Source: Prevotella scopos JCM 17725 (lineage in GTDB: Bacteria > Bacteroidota > Bacteroidia > Bacteroidales > Bacteroidaceae). From it: a stretch of 64,000 nucleotides of DNA. A program made the translations under genes and the position numbers. This document shows, piece after piece, positions 1-7,368 of this stretch. The DNA is taken from assembly GCF_018127785.1 (NCBI RefSeq), contig NZ_CP072390.1:186001-250000 (forward strand), read 5' to 3'. The notes below the pieces were generated by a model that was not told the origin of the DNA, ran no database searches, and saw only the letters and a list, made by a program, of their open reading frames with translations. Each line of letters opens with the position of its first letter. Position 1 is the stretch's first letter.

Positions 1-765
1 ACTAATGATGCTGAGACTGCTTGGGCTGACAAGGCGAGTGGAGCGTATGAAGGTGAGAACTTAAAGGTTAAGCTAACTGCCGTTTCTGCCAATGCGGGAG
101 TAAAACTTGTTTATACAACGAATGGTACAACACCAACGGCAAGTAGCACGCAGGTGGCTTCTGGAACGGAGATAACGCTTCCTGAGGGCGAAACAACCTT
201 GAAGGTAGCCTTGTTGGCAGGTGGTGTTGTGGGTAAGGTTATTACTCGTAGCTATAAGATTACGGCTCCTGTCCCCTTCACACCAGAGACGATTCGTGTC
301 TATGTGAATACTGATCAGGTGGGTTGGAACTCATACGTGAACTATCATTCATGGGGTGGTACGCATACTGGTACAGCATGGCCAGGTGATAAGGTTACTA
401 CAACTGCAACGATAAATGGCAAGACTTGGTTCTATAAGGACTATACACTCCATAAAGCTGATGACTACGTAAATTTCGTCTTCAATATTGGTACAGCTTC
501 TACTGCTAGTGTCAACCAGTCAGTCGATATTGAACGTGTGAAGAAAACGTCATTCTTTGAAGTCTCATCAACGAAGGAGAATGGTAAGTTCGCCATCAAC
601 AATGTAACGGAGATAGTTATGGGTATTGAGGATGTCAAAGCTGCAGTTCAGCAGCAGAAAGGCGGTGAGTATTACTATACACTCTCTGGTCAACGACTCA
701 CGGGTAAACCAACGCAACGTGGAGTCTATATTCATGATGGTAAAAAGATAGTTGTGAAAGAGTAA
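1..765 (+). CDS. Secreted starch-binding protein, C-terminal fragment (probable alpha-amylase family enzyme)
   Basis: The frame is open from the left edge, so only the last 254 residues are visible and the catalytic part lies outside the window. Residues ~20-75 look like a chitobiase/hexosaminidase C-terminal-type beta-sandwich (motif YTTNGTTP). Residues ~95-190 resemble a family 26 starch-binding module, with aromatic residues in VGWNSY, HSWGG and TWFYKDY that would stack on sugar rings. The last ~30 residues (YTLSGQRL ... GVYIHDGKKIVVKE) match the short C-terminal tail seen on many exported Prevotella proteins, perhaps a sorting or anchoring signal. A starch-degrading hydrolase is inferred from the binding module only. 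A weak hairpin terminator follows. Confidence 0.75.
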   Translation, partial: TNDAETAWADKASGAYEGENLKVKLTAVSANAGVKLVYTTNGTTPTASSTQVASGTEITLPEGETTLKVALLAGGVVGKVITRSYKITAPVPFTPETIRVYVNTDQVGWNSYVNYHSWGGTHTGTAWPGDKVTTTATINGKTWFYKDYTLHKADDYVNFVFNIGTASTASVNQSVDIERVKKTSFFEVSSTKENGKFAINNVTEIVMGIEDVKAAVQQQKGGEYYYTLSGQRLTGKPTQRGVYIHDGKKIVVKE

Positions 766-837
766 TGAGGGACTGATGGCAAGTTAAATCATAGCCAAAG
801 TAATCGTATTACAAAGCTCTTATTAATTGATAACGCG

Positions 838-865
838 GCGGTTAGATACATTTGTGTCTAACCGC
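838..865 (+). terminator. Hairpin terminator after the starch-binding gene
   Basis: A 12-bp stem (GCGGTTAGATAC pairing with GTGTCTAACCGC, one wobble pair) encloses a 4-nt loop. The T-run after it is poor, so efficiency is uncertain. Confidence 0.5.
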
Positions 866-923
866 TTCTAGGTTTATGAAAATCTTAAATAATGTAAAGA
901 TTGAAATATTTACAAGTGGAAAG

Positions 924-955
924 TTTGTTTCTTTCGGAAAATAGATATATCTTTG
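924..955 (+). promoter_or_regulatory. Bacteroidota promoter for the desulfoferrodoxin-like gene
   Basis: TTTG at 924-927, a 20-nt spacer and TATCTTTG at 948-955 match the primary sigma consensus of this phylum (TTTG-N19/20-TAnnTTTG). The inferred transcription start is ~25 nt before the ATG at 986. Confidence 0.8.
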
Positions 956-985
956 CAGACATAAAACATTAAGAAATAATTTATT

Positions 986-1354
986 ATGGCAAAAAGAAAC
1001 GAATTATATAAGTGTTCAGAGAGTGGTCAGATCGTTGAAGTATTGGTAGACGGTGAGTGTGGTGTTGCTGGTATGGAGCATGTAGTTGAGAATACTACTG
1101 ATGCTGCAACAGAGAAGCACGTACCAGTTGTTGAGAAGATTGAAGGTGGCTACCGCGTAACAATTGGTGAGGTTGAGCACCCAATGACAGAGGCGCACTC
1201 TATCCTTTGGATTGAGTTGGTAACTAATAACAACGAGGTTCTCCGCAAGTATCTTGAGCCCACAGACCGCCCTGTAGCTGAGTTTAAGACTGATGCAACT
1301 GAGGTTTACGCACGTGAGTACTGCAATCTCCATGGTCTTTGGCGTTCAAAGTAA
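986..1354 (+). CDS. Desulfoferrodoxin/superoxide reductase-like protein with degenerate iron center I
   Basis: A 122-residue cytosolic protein of the desulfoferrodoxin family, which reduces superoxide to peroxide without making oxygen. The catalytic iron site is complete: His45 in EKHVP, His65 in EHPM, His71 in AHSILW, and Cys113 plus His116 in YCNLHGLW. The N-terminal rubredoxin-like site is eroded. Only Cys10 and Cys25 remain where the family has a CxxC pair and a CC pair; Ser13 and Gly26 occupy the other positions. It should therefore behave as a one-iron enzyme. It is a single gene with its own promoter and terminator, fitting an oxygen-defence role in an anaerobe. Confidence 0.9.
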   Translation: MAKRNELYKCSESGQIVEVLVDGECGVAGMEHVVENTTDAATEKHVPVVEKIEGGYRVTIGEVEHPMTEAHSILWIELVTNNNEVLRKYLEPTDRPVAEFKTDATEVYAREYCNLHGLWRSK

Positions 1355-1384
1355 AAGTTACTTTTCAAACTGACATATAATAAT

Positions 1385-1430
1385 GGGTGTGTGTAACTCC
1401 TTAAGCAGGAGAACATGCACCCTTTTTTTT
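1385..1430 (+). terminator. Rho-independent terminator after the superoxide reductase gene
   Basis: A long imperfect stem (GGGTGTGTGT pairing with ACATGCACCC, extended by CTCC/GGAG) is followed by eight T residues. Confidence 0.8.
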
Positions 1431-1466
1431 CTTATTAGCCTAATTGGCCCAATATCATTATTCTGC
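1431..1466. repeat. 9-nt periodic repeat (CTTATTAGC-type), short copy
   Basis: About four degenerate 9-nt units (CTTATTAGC, CTAATTGGC, then weaker ones) follow the terminator. The same unit type forms cleaner arrays at 14728-14790 and 60628-60690. Confidence 0.5.
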
Positions 1467-1490
1467 CCCTTTTCTAAAATTCCTAAAAAC

Positions 1491-1522
1491 AAAAAAAAGG
1501 AATTACTTTCGTAATTCCTTTT
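1491..1522 (-). terminator. Terminator of tRNA-Asn
   Basis: A perfect 12-bp stem (AAAAGGAATTAC pairing with GTAATTCCTTTT) with a 4-nt loop. Read on the minus strand it ends in a T-run, directly downstream of the tRNA. Confidence 0.8.
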
Positions 1523-1525
1523 GAT

Positions 1526-1601
1526 GCGCTCCAGGATGGGCTTGAACCAACGACCCCCTGATTAACAGTCAGGTGCTCTAACCAACTGAGCTACTGAAGC
1601 A
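1526..1601 (-). tRNA. tRNA-Asn (anticodon GTT)
   Basis: The minus strand folds as a cloverleaf: acceptor TGCTTCA/TGGAGCG, D-arm AGCTCAGTTGGTTAGAGC, anticodon stem CCTGA/TCAGG with loop CTGTTAA (anticodon GTT), and T-arm with GGTTCAAGCCC. The 3' CCA is not encoded. A consensus promoter lies ~31 nt upstream. Confidence 0.95.
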
Positions 1602-1631
1602 GTTATATTACTTATTTCTTGTAAGCGGTTG

Positions 1632-1663
1632 CAAAGGTAGTATGTTTCTTTGAAACTACCAAA
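1632..1663 (-). promoter_or_regulatory. Promoter of tRNA-Asn
   Basis: On the minus strand TTTG (1660-1663), a 20-nt spacer and TACCTTTG (1632-1639) give a full consensus. Confidence 0.8.
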
Positions 1664-1744
1664 TGTTTTTGAAGAAAATTTTAATAAAATCGTAATTTTC
1701 TTTATTTTCATTGTCATAAAGGCATGTTTTCCATTATAATAATG

Positions 1745-1752
1745 TACTTTTG
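1745..1752 (+). promoter_or_regulatory. -7 element of the S41 protease gene
   Basis: TACTTTTG lies 44 nt before the ATG at 1796. Its position excludes the in-frame ATG at 1724, which would be upstream of the transcript. No clear -33 TTTG is seen. Confidence 0.6.
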
Positions 1753-1795
1753 TCCTGTTATAACAGCAATAAATAATAAACAGATAAAATATATA

Positions 1796-3544
1796 ATGAG
1801 AAAATTGTTTTTGGCTTTCGGACTCTGGCTGCTTGCTTTCAGTGGGTCTGTTATGGCACAAAGCACTGCAGAAAAAGAACATAACTTCAAGGTAGCAAAG
1901 AATCTTGAGACTTTTTCGGCTATTTACAAGTATCTTGACTTGATGTATGTTGATAGCCTCAACGCCGACGAGGTAATCGGGACGGGTATCAATTACATGC
2001 TTCGTTCGCTCGACCCTTATACAATTTATTACCCAGAGGAGAAGGTGAAAGATCTCGATATGATGATTTCAGGTAAGTATGCTGGTGTGGGAGCATTGAT
2101 TCGCTATAACTTCTTATTGAACAATACAGTGATTGATGAACCTTACGAGAATATGCCTGCTGCAGAAGTTGGATTGAAGAAGGGGGATGTCATTCTTGCT
2201 ATTGGTGACTCGTCAATGGTAGGGAAGGATGTTTCCTATGTCAGCAATCATCTTCGTGGTGATGCTGGTACAACCTTTGTCTTGACCATTCAGCGTCCTT
2301 CTACGAATAAGAAGATGAAGTTTAAGATTACTCGTCGAGCTATTCAGCTCCCTGCTGTACCTTATTATGGTGTGCAGGATGGTGGAGTAGGGTATTTGAA
2401 TCTCAACTCTTTCACTACAGGCTGTGCAAAGGAAGTGCGCCGTGCTTTCCTTGATATGAAGAAACGTGGGATGACTTCGCTTGTATTCGACCTTCGTAAC
2501 AATGGTGGTGGTAGCTTGCAGGAAGCAATTGATATTGTAAATATGTTTGTACCGAAAGGTATTACTCTCGTGAAGACGGTCGGTAAGATGGAGCGTGCAA
2601 ACAAAGAGTATAAAACGACAGTGGAACCCATTGATACCGTTATGCCGATTGTTGTATTGGTGAATGATGAGACGGCGAGTGCCAGTGAGATTACCAGTGG
2701 TAGTCTGCAAGACCTTGATCGTGCGGTAGTCCTCGGTACACGAACCTATGGCAAGGGTCTTGTACAGGTGTCAATGGATCTTCCTTATAATGGAAACTTA
2801 AAACTCACATCGAGTAAGTATTATATCCCAAGCGGACGCTGTATACAAGCAATCAACTATAAGCATGCAAATGGCGGATATACCGAGCATGTGCCAGACT
2901 CGCTAACACATGTGTTCCACACGGCAAACGGACGTGAGGTGCGTGATGGTGGTGGTATCAAGCCAGATGTTGAGGTGCGTCCAGACTCTCTACCAAACAT
3001 AGCTTTCTATCTTGCTTCCTCTGGTCGTGATTCAACAGAGGTAATGTGGAATTGGGAACTACAGTATCTAAAGAAGCATCCAACAATCGGACCAGCAAAG
3101 ACATTTGTTATTTCAGATGCTGATTTTGAAGACTTCAAGCAAGCTGTATTGAAGAGTGGTTTCAAGTATGACCGTGAGAGTAAGAAATACTTGGAGAACC
3201 TTGTGAAACTGGCTAAGTTCGAAGGCTATTATGATGATGCGAAAGGTGAGTTCGATGCCTTAGAGAAGAAGTTAAATCATAATATTGCTAAAGATCTTGA
3301 TTATAATAAGCAGACATTAAAAAAGTTGTTGACGAGTGATCTTGTTTCAGTTTATTACTATCAGAAAGGCTCCTTAGAGAATAGTCTGCAGTTTGATAAG
3401 CAGTGGAAAAAGGCAGTGGAAATCTTGAAGAATCCTGCAGAGTATAAGAAACTCTTGCAGCCTGTTGTTGGTCAGCCTTTGGTTAAACTCGAACCAGCAA
3501 GCAATGTAGCTGTTGATAAAAAGCAGAAGTCAAAGGCGAAATAA
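1796..3544 (+). CDS. S41 family C-terminal processing peptidase
   Basis: A 582-residue exported serine protease of the CtpA/tail-specific family, which cleaves proteins from their C-termini in the periplasm. It has an N-terminal signal peptide (MRKLFLAFGLWLL...VMAQ), a PDZ domain at ~75-180 (GLKKGDVILAIGD) and the S41 core at ~190-360. The catalytic dyad is Ser295 in DETASASEI and Lys320 in TYGKGLVQ; the 25-residue spacing is typical. A helical C-terminal region of ~180 residues follows. The start at 1796 was chosen because it begins the signal peptide and lies downstream of the -7 element. It is monocistronic, with a strong hairpin after it. Confidence 0.93.
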   Translation: MRKLFLAFGLWLLAFSGSVMAQSTAEKEHNFKVAKNLETFSAIYKYLDLMYVDSLNADEVIGTGINYMLRSLDPYTIYYPEEKVKDLDMMISGKYAGVGALIRYNFLLNNTVIDEPYENMPAAEVGLKKGDVILAIGDSSMVGKDVSYVSNHLRGDAGTTFVLTIQRPSTNKKMKFKITRRAIQLPAVPYYGVQDGGVGYLNLNSFTTGCAKEVRRAFLDMKKRGMTSLVFDLRNNGGGSLQEAIDIVNMFVPKGITLVKTVGKMERANKEYKTTVEPIDTVMPIVVLVNDETASASEITSGSLQDLDRAVVLGTRTYGKGLVQVSMDLPYNGNLKLTSSKYYIPSGRCIQAINYKHANGGYTEHVPDSLTHVFHTANGREVRDGGGIKPDVEVRPDSLPNIAFYLASSGRDSTEVMWNWELQYLKKHPTIGPAKTFVISDADFEDFKQAVLKSGFKYDRESKKYLENLVKLAKFEGYYDDAKGEFDALEKKLNHNIAKDLDYNKQTLKKLLTSDLVSVYYYQKGSLENSLQFDKQWKKAVEILKNPAEYKKLLQPVVGQPLVKLEPASNVAVDKKQKSKAK

Positions 3545-3565
3545 AGGGAACTTTTTAATAATAAG

Positions 3566-3608
3566 GAATAAGGCTTATGAGTTCAAGTGGAACTTATAAG
3601 CCTTATTC
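3566..3608 (+). terminator. Hairpin terminator after the S41 protease gene
   Basis: An 18-bp stem with one mismatch (AATAAGGCTTATGAGTTC against GAACTTATAAGCCTTATT). It has only a short T-rich tail and could act in both directions. Confidence 0.65.
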
Positions 3609-3713
3609 TTATATAGTCATTATGTGTGTTTGATTATGGGTTACTTGTCATGTTGGTGAACTGCTTTTTGATAGACAATTCTCTTTTTATATGAAATGTT
3701 TTTTTTTATAGGG

Positions 3714-3743
3714 GTTGACTTATATGTTTTTTCTTTATCTTTG
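3714..3743 (+). promoter_or_regulatory. Promoter of the alpha/beta hydrolase gene
   Basis: GTTG at 3714-3717, an 18-nt spacer and TATCTTTG at 3736-3743. It gives a ~120-nt leader in which no clear structure was seen. Confidence 0.7.
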
Positions 3744-3871
3744 CCCTGTGGGAACTTTACTTGTTTGTTATTCAGTACCAAGGCAAGTGGAGGATGGGTG
3801 TGAGAACGAGACTTGAAAGAGTTGTTTTTAAGTGCTTGTTTCGCTTATAACAGGTTTGTACTATAAATTTG

Positions 3872-5107
3872 ATGAATATGAAAAAGAAGATTCTATTCTT
3901 ATGTTTGTTGTTTTCGTGGGTTGGAGTTTTTGCACAGAAACCTATGGAAGGAGTGTGGATGGGTAAGTTGAATCTTGGTCCACAATCGTTGACTATTGTG
4001 TTGCATGTGAATAGTGATGCACAAGGAAAGGTTGAGTGTACGCTCGATAGTCCTGATCAAGGTGCGAAGGGGATAGCGGTAGAGACAGACTACTGCTCGT
4101 CTGATTCTATCAGTGTAAGTCTCGCAAGTTTGGCTCTCAGTTATCAAGGAAAATTGAAAGGAGACGAGATAGTCGGTACTTTTACCCAAGGGCAACCCTT
4201 TCCATTAACCTTGAAACGTGGAGAGGAGAAACTAAATCGTCCGCAGAACCCTGTAGCTCCCTATCCATATAAGACGGAAGAGGTGACGTTTAATAATGTG
4301 ACAGATAATGCAACACTTGTCGGAACACTCTCATACCCTATTGGTTATAAGAAAGGACAGACCCCTGTAGTATTGATGGTTACTGGGAGTGGGCAGGAGA
4401 ACAGAGATGAAGAAATCTTCGATCATAAGCCTTTCCTTGTTATAGCAGACTATCTGGCACGACATGGTATAGCCACTTTGCGTTATGATGACCGTGGCTT
4501 TGGTAAATCAACAGGCGGAGATGTGGAACATGCAACGACGCTTGATTTTATGAGAGATGCAATGAGTGGTGTTGAATTTCTGCGTAGGTCAAAGCTCTTT
4601 GGTAAGGTTGGCGTACTCGGACATAGTGAAGGAGGGTCTATAGCTTTCATGTTGGGAGCGAAAGGAAAAGTCGATTTTGTTATTAGCATGGCTGGGGTTG
4701 GCGTGAAAGGAGACACTGCTTTGACAGCACAAACAAATAAGATACTCGAACTAACAGGGCAATCAATGCGTTTCTCTACGTATCAGTATCGTATGAATGC
4801 CATTATAAAGAGGTCACCTTGGTTGAACTTCTTTATTGATTATGACCCATCTGCGGATATTTCAAAGACGCTTTGTCCTGTTATGGCTATAAATGGTAAT
4901 CGTGATATTCAAGTAATCTCATCGCTGAATCTTACAGGAATTAAGGCTCGTCTAAAGAATAATCCCAAAAACGTTATCAAAGAATATCCTTCTCTTAACC
5001 ATCTTTTCCAACACTGTAAGACTGGAAATGTTTTGGAGTATAGGATGATCGAAGAAACGATCTCGCCAGAAGTCTTGGAAGATATCACTCGTTTTATCAA
5101 ACAATAA
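3872..5107 (+). CDS. Exported alpha/beta hydrolase
   Basis: A 411-residue protein with a signal peptide (MNMKKKILFLCLLFSWVGVFAQ). Residues ~25-125 form a beta-rich N-terminal domain and ~140-411 an alpha/beta hydrolase fold. The triad is readable: nucleophile Ser252 in GHSEGGS, Asp345 in GNRDIQ and His377 in NHLFQ. An oxyanion-type turn occurs in VTGSGQENRDE. Similar Bacteroidota proteins are annotated as peptidase- or esterase-like; the substrate is unknown. The TTG at 3869 is less likely as a start than the ATG at 3872. It is transcribed alone from the promoter at 3714-3743. Confidence 0.88.
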   Translation: MNMKKKILFLCLLFSWVGVFAQKPMEGVWMGKLNLGPQSLTIVLHVNSDAQGKVECTLDSPDQGAKGIAVETDYCSSDSISVSLASLALSYQGKLKGDEIVGTFTQGQPFPLTLKRGEEKLNRPQNPVAPYPYKTEEVTFNNVTDNATLVGTLSYPIGYKKGQTPVVLMVTGSGQENRDEEIFDHKPFLVIADYLARHGIATLRYDDRGFGKSTGGDVEHATTLDFMRDAMSGVEFLRRSKLFGKVGVLGHSEGGSIAFMLGAKGKVDFVISMAGVGVKGDTALTAQTNKILELTGQSMRFSTYQYRMNAIIKRSPWLNFFIDYDPSADISKTLCPVMAINGNRDIQVISSLNLTGIKARLKNNPKNVIKEYPSLNHLFQHCKTGNVLEYRMIEETISPEVLEDITRFIKQ

Positions 5108-5228
5108 ATACAGAATTCGCAGTTTATTTAGAATTGATAAGTGGGGATATGTGCTTATATACAGTTGGTTTAGTGGATTTTATATGGGTAGTTCCTATCT
5201 TTTAGTTATCTAAAAAAAGGTTCGCATA

Positions 5229-5315
5229 GAATTATTTTCATGAAAGGAAGAATTTATTTTCATGAAAAAATATTTTTCTTCACGAAAAGAAATATTTTCT
5301 TTCATGAAAGAATTT
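5229..5315. repeat. 22-bp periodic palindromic array, family TTTTCATGAAAA, copy A
   Basis: Four units carry CATG or CACG cores inside T-rich/A-rich arms, spaced 22, 20 and 22 bp. The array begins GAATTATTTTCATG and ends in AATTT. Copies B (38802-38891) and C (51168-51257) have the same start, unit number and spacing. This copy lies upstream of the rimP promoter. Confidence 0.85.
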
Positions 5316-5401
5316 AGAATTCGAAGGTTTCTTAGGGGAAGAAAGACCTTGGATATATTTCATCTAAATCGCTTATAAGCAGATAAAAAAGCCTTAAAAC
5401 A

Positions 5402-5432
5402 TTTGGTATGTGCGAAAATATTCGTAACTTTG
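5402..5432 (+). promoter_or_regulatory. Promoter of the rimP-nusA-infB operon
   Basis: TTTG at 5402-5405, exactly 19 nt, then TAACTTTG at 5425-5432: a full consensus match. Confidence 0.88.
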
Positions 5433-5446
5433 CAAACGTTCAGAGG

Positions 5447-5477
5447 AATGAGGGGCTTTCACTAGTCCCTCATTTTT
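5447..5477 (+). promoter_or_regulatory. Terminator-like hairpin in the rimP leader (candidate attenuator)
   Basis: An 11-bp stem (AATGAGGGGCT/AGTCCCTCATT, one wobble) with a 6-nt loop is followed by TTTTT. It lies ~8-45 nt after the inferred transcription start and 15 nt before the rimP ATG. It could terminate early transcripts or protect the 5' end. Confidence 0.6.
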
Positions 5478-5492
5478 CATATTAAAACACTT

Positions 5493-5960
5493 ATGATAGA
5501 TAAAAACGTTGTAAAAAGTCTCGTTGACGAGTGGCTGGAAGGTAAGGAGTACTTCCTGGTTGACATTCAAATCAGTTCTGACGATAAGATTGTCGTTGAG
5601 ATTGATCATGCCGATGGCGTGTGGATTGAAGATTGTGTAGAGTTGAGCAAGTATATCGAAGATCGTCTCTCACGTGATGAAGAGGATTACGAACTTGAGG
5701 TAGGTTCTGCAGGATTGGGTCAGCCTTTCAAAGTTCCTCAGCAGTATCAGAACTTCATTGGTAAGGAAGTTGAGGTACTCGGTAAGGACGGAAAGAAAGT
5801 CAAAGGCGTATTAAAGAGTGTTGATGGTAACGACTTTGTTGTTGCAGTCAATGAGAAGGTACAAGTGGAAGGTAAGAAACGTCCAGTGAAGATGGATGTG
5901 GACCATGCGTACAAGATGGATGAAGTAAAATATACAAAATACATAATAAGTTTCAAGTAA
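5493..5960 (+). CDS. rimP: Ribosome maturation factor RimP
   Basis: A 155-residue cytoplasmic factor for 30S subunit assembly. The N-terminal alpha/beta domain (~1-75) carries the family motif VEIDHADGVWIEDCVELSKYI (positions ~35-55), followed by YELEVGSAGLGQPFK. The C-terminal ~80 residues form the small SH3-like barrel (IGKEVEVLGKDGKKVKGVL). Its place in front of nusA and infB is the classic order. The stop is 4 nt before the nusA start, indicating co-transcription. A leader hairpin may regulate the operon. Confidence 0.95.
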   Translation: MIDKNVVKSLVDEWLEGKEYFLVDIQISSDDKIVVEIDHADGVWIEDCVELSKYIEDRLSRDEEDYELEVGSAGLGQPFKVPQQYQNFIGKEVEVLGKDGKKVKGVLKSVDGNDFVVAVNEKVQVEGKKRPVKMDVDHAYKMDEVKYTKYIISFK

Positions 5961-5964
5961 AGCT

Positions 5965-7230
5965 ATGGCAGCAAGAAAAATAGAAGAAGAACGTCCGAAT
6001 ATGATCGAGACCTTCAAGGAGTTTAAAGACACCAAGAGCATCGATCGTACTACTTTGGTGAGCGTTTTGGAGGAGAGCTTCCGTAATGTACTCGCTAAGA
6101 TTTTCGGTAGTGACGAAAACTTCGACGTGATTGTAAACCCTGATAAGGGTGACTTCGAGATTCACCGTAACCGTGTGGTTGTGGCTGATGGCGAGGTTGA
6201 GGATGAGAATAAAGAAATTAGCCTTACAGATGCACGTAAGATTGAGTCAGACTATGAGGTCGGTGAGGATGTGAGCGAGGAAGTAGATTTCAATAAGTTT
6301 GGTCGTCGCGCTATCTTAAACCTTCGTCAGACTTTGGCTTCTAAGATTCTTGAGCTGGAGCATGACTCTTTGTATAACAAGTATAAGGACCGTGTTGGTC
6401 AGATTATCTCTGGTGAGGTTTATCAGACTTGGAAGCGCGAGGTGCTGCTTGTTGACGATGAGAACAACGAGTTGATTCTTCCTAAGGGCGAGCAGATTCC
6501 ACGTGATCAGTATCGTAAAGGCGAGACTGTTCGTGCTGTGATTCATCGTGTTGATAACGAGAATAACAATCCTAAGATTATTCTTTCACGTACTGCTCCA
6601 GAGTTCCTAGAGCGTCTGCTTGAGGCTGAGGTGCCTGAAATTAACGATGGTTTGATCGCTATTCGTAAGATTGCTCGTATGCCTGGTGAGCGTGCAAAGA
6701 TTGCAGTTGAGAGCTTTGATGAGCGTATCGACCCTGTTGGCGCCTGCGTTGGTGTACGTGGTAGTCGTGTACATGGTATCGTACGTGAACTTTGCAATGA
6801 GAATCTCGATGTTGTCAACTGGACAGCAAACACAAAACTCTTTATTCAGCGTGCACTGGCTCCAGCAAAGGTGAGTAGCCTTACTGTTGATGAAGAGAAT
6901 AAGAAGGCTGAAGTTTACTTGCAGCCAGAGGAGGTTAGCCTTGCTATTGGTCGTGGCGGTATGAATATCAAGTTGGCAAGTATGCTGACAGGTTATACTA
7001 TCGACGTGTTCCGTGAACTTGATGAGCAGAATGCCGAGGAGGATATCTACTTGGATGAGTTCTCTGATGAAATTGATCAGTGGGTTATCGATGCCATTAA
7101 GGGTATCGGACTCGACACAGCACGTCAGGTACTGAACGCTCCACGTGAGATGTTGATTGAAAAGGCAGACTTGGAGGAAGAGACTGTTGATAGCGTGTTG
7201 AACGTATTGAGATCAGAGTTTGAACAGTAA
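5965..7230 (+). CDS. nusA: Transcription termination/antitermination factor NusA
   Basis: A 421-residue RNA-polymerase-binding protein. The order is an N-terminal domain (~1-130), an S1 RNA-binding domain (~135-205, DRVGQIISGEVYQTW), and two KH domains (~230-350) with GACVGVRGSRVHGIVREL and AIGRGGMNIKLAS. A short acidic helical tail (~355-421) has helix-hairpin-helix character (IKGIGLDTARQVL). There are no long acidic repeats as in E. coli, which fits non-proteobacterial NusA. It sits 4 nt after rimP and 138 nt before infB. Confidence 0.96.
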   Translation: MAARKIEEERPNMIETFKEFKDTKSIDRTTLVSVLEESFRNVLAKIFGSDENFDVIVNPDKGDFEIHRNRVVVADGEVEDENKEISLTDARKIESDYEVGEDVSEEVDFNKFGRRAILNLRQTLASKILELEHDSLYNKYKDRVGQIISGEVYQTWKREVLLVDDENNELILPKGEQIPRDQYRKGETVRAVIHRVDNENNNPKIILSRTAPEFLERLLEAEVPEINDGLIAIRKIARMPGERAKIAVESFDERIDPVGACVGVRGSRVHGIVRELCNENLDVVNWTANTKLFIQRALAPAKVSSLTVDEENKKAEVYLQPEEVSLAIGRGGMNIKLASMLTGYTIDVFRELDEQNAEEDIYLDEFSDEIDQWVIDAIKGIGLDTARQVLNAPREMLIEKADLEEETVDSVLNVLRSEFEQ

Positions 7231-7232
7231 AA

Positions 7233-7354
7233 GGTGATTGGTTGGTGGGTGATGGCTGTTGACTGAAAGCTAACGGGTGTGACTATTCAGCAACTCCATG
7301 TTCGGAACCCCTCTCTACCAAAAAAAGGAATATCAACAACCAACACCCAACACC
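7233..7354. repeat. Heptanucleotide repeats in inverted arms (nusA-infB spacer)
   Basis: GGTG-containing 7-nt units occur at 7233-7267 and their complements (CAACAAC, CAACACC, CAACACC) at 7334-7354. The two arms could pair over a ~65-nt loop. The unit is the same as at 52380-52477 and 17411-17445. Confidence 0.6.
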
Positions 7355-7368
7355 GAAAAATAAAGTTA

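Noticed and set aside
1724..1795. Upstream ATG extending the S41 protease
   Set aside because: The -7 element at 1745-1752 lies downstream of this ATG, and the signal peptide begins at 1796.
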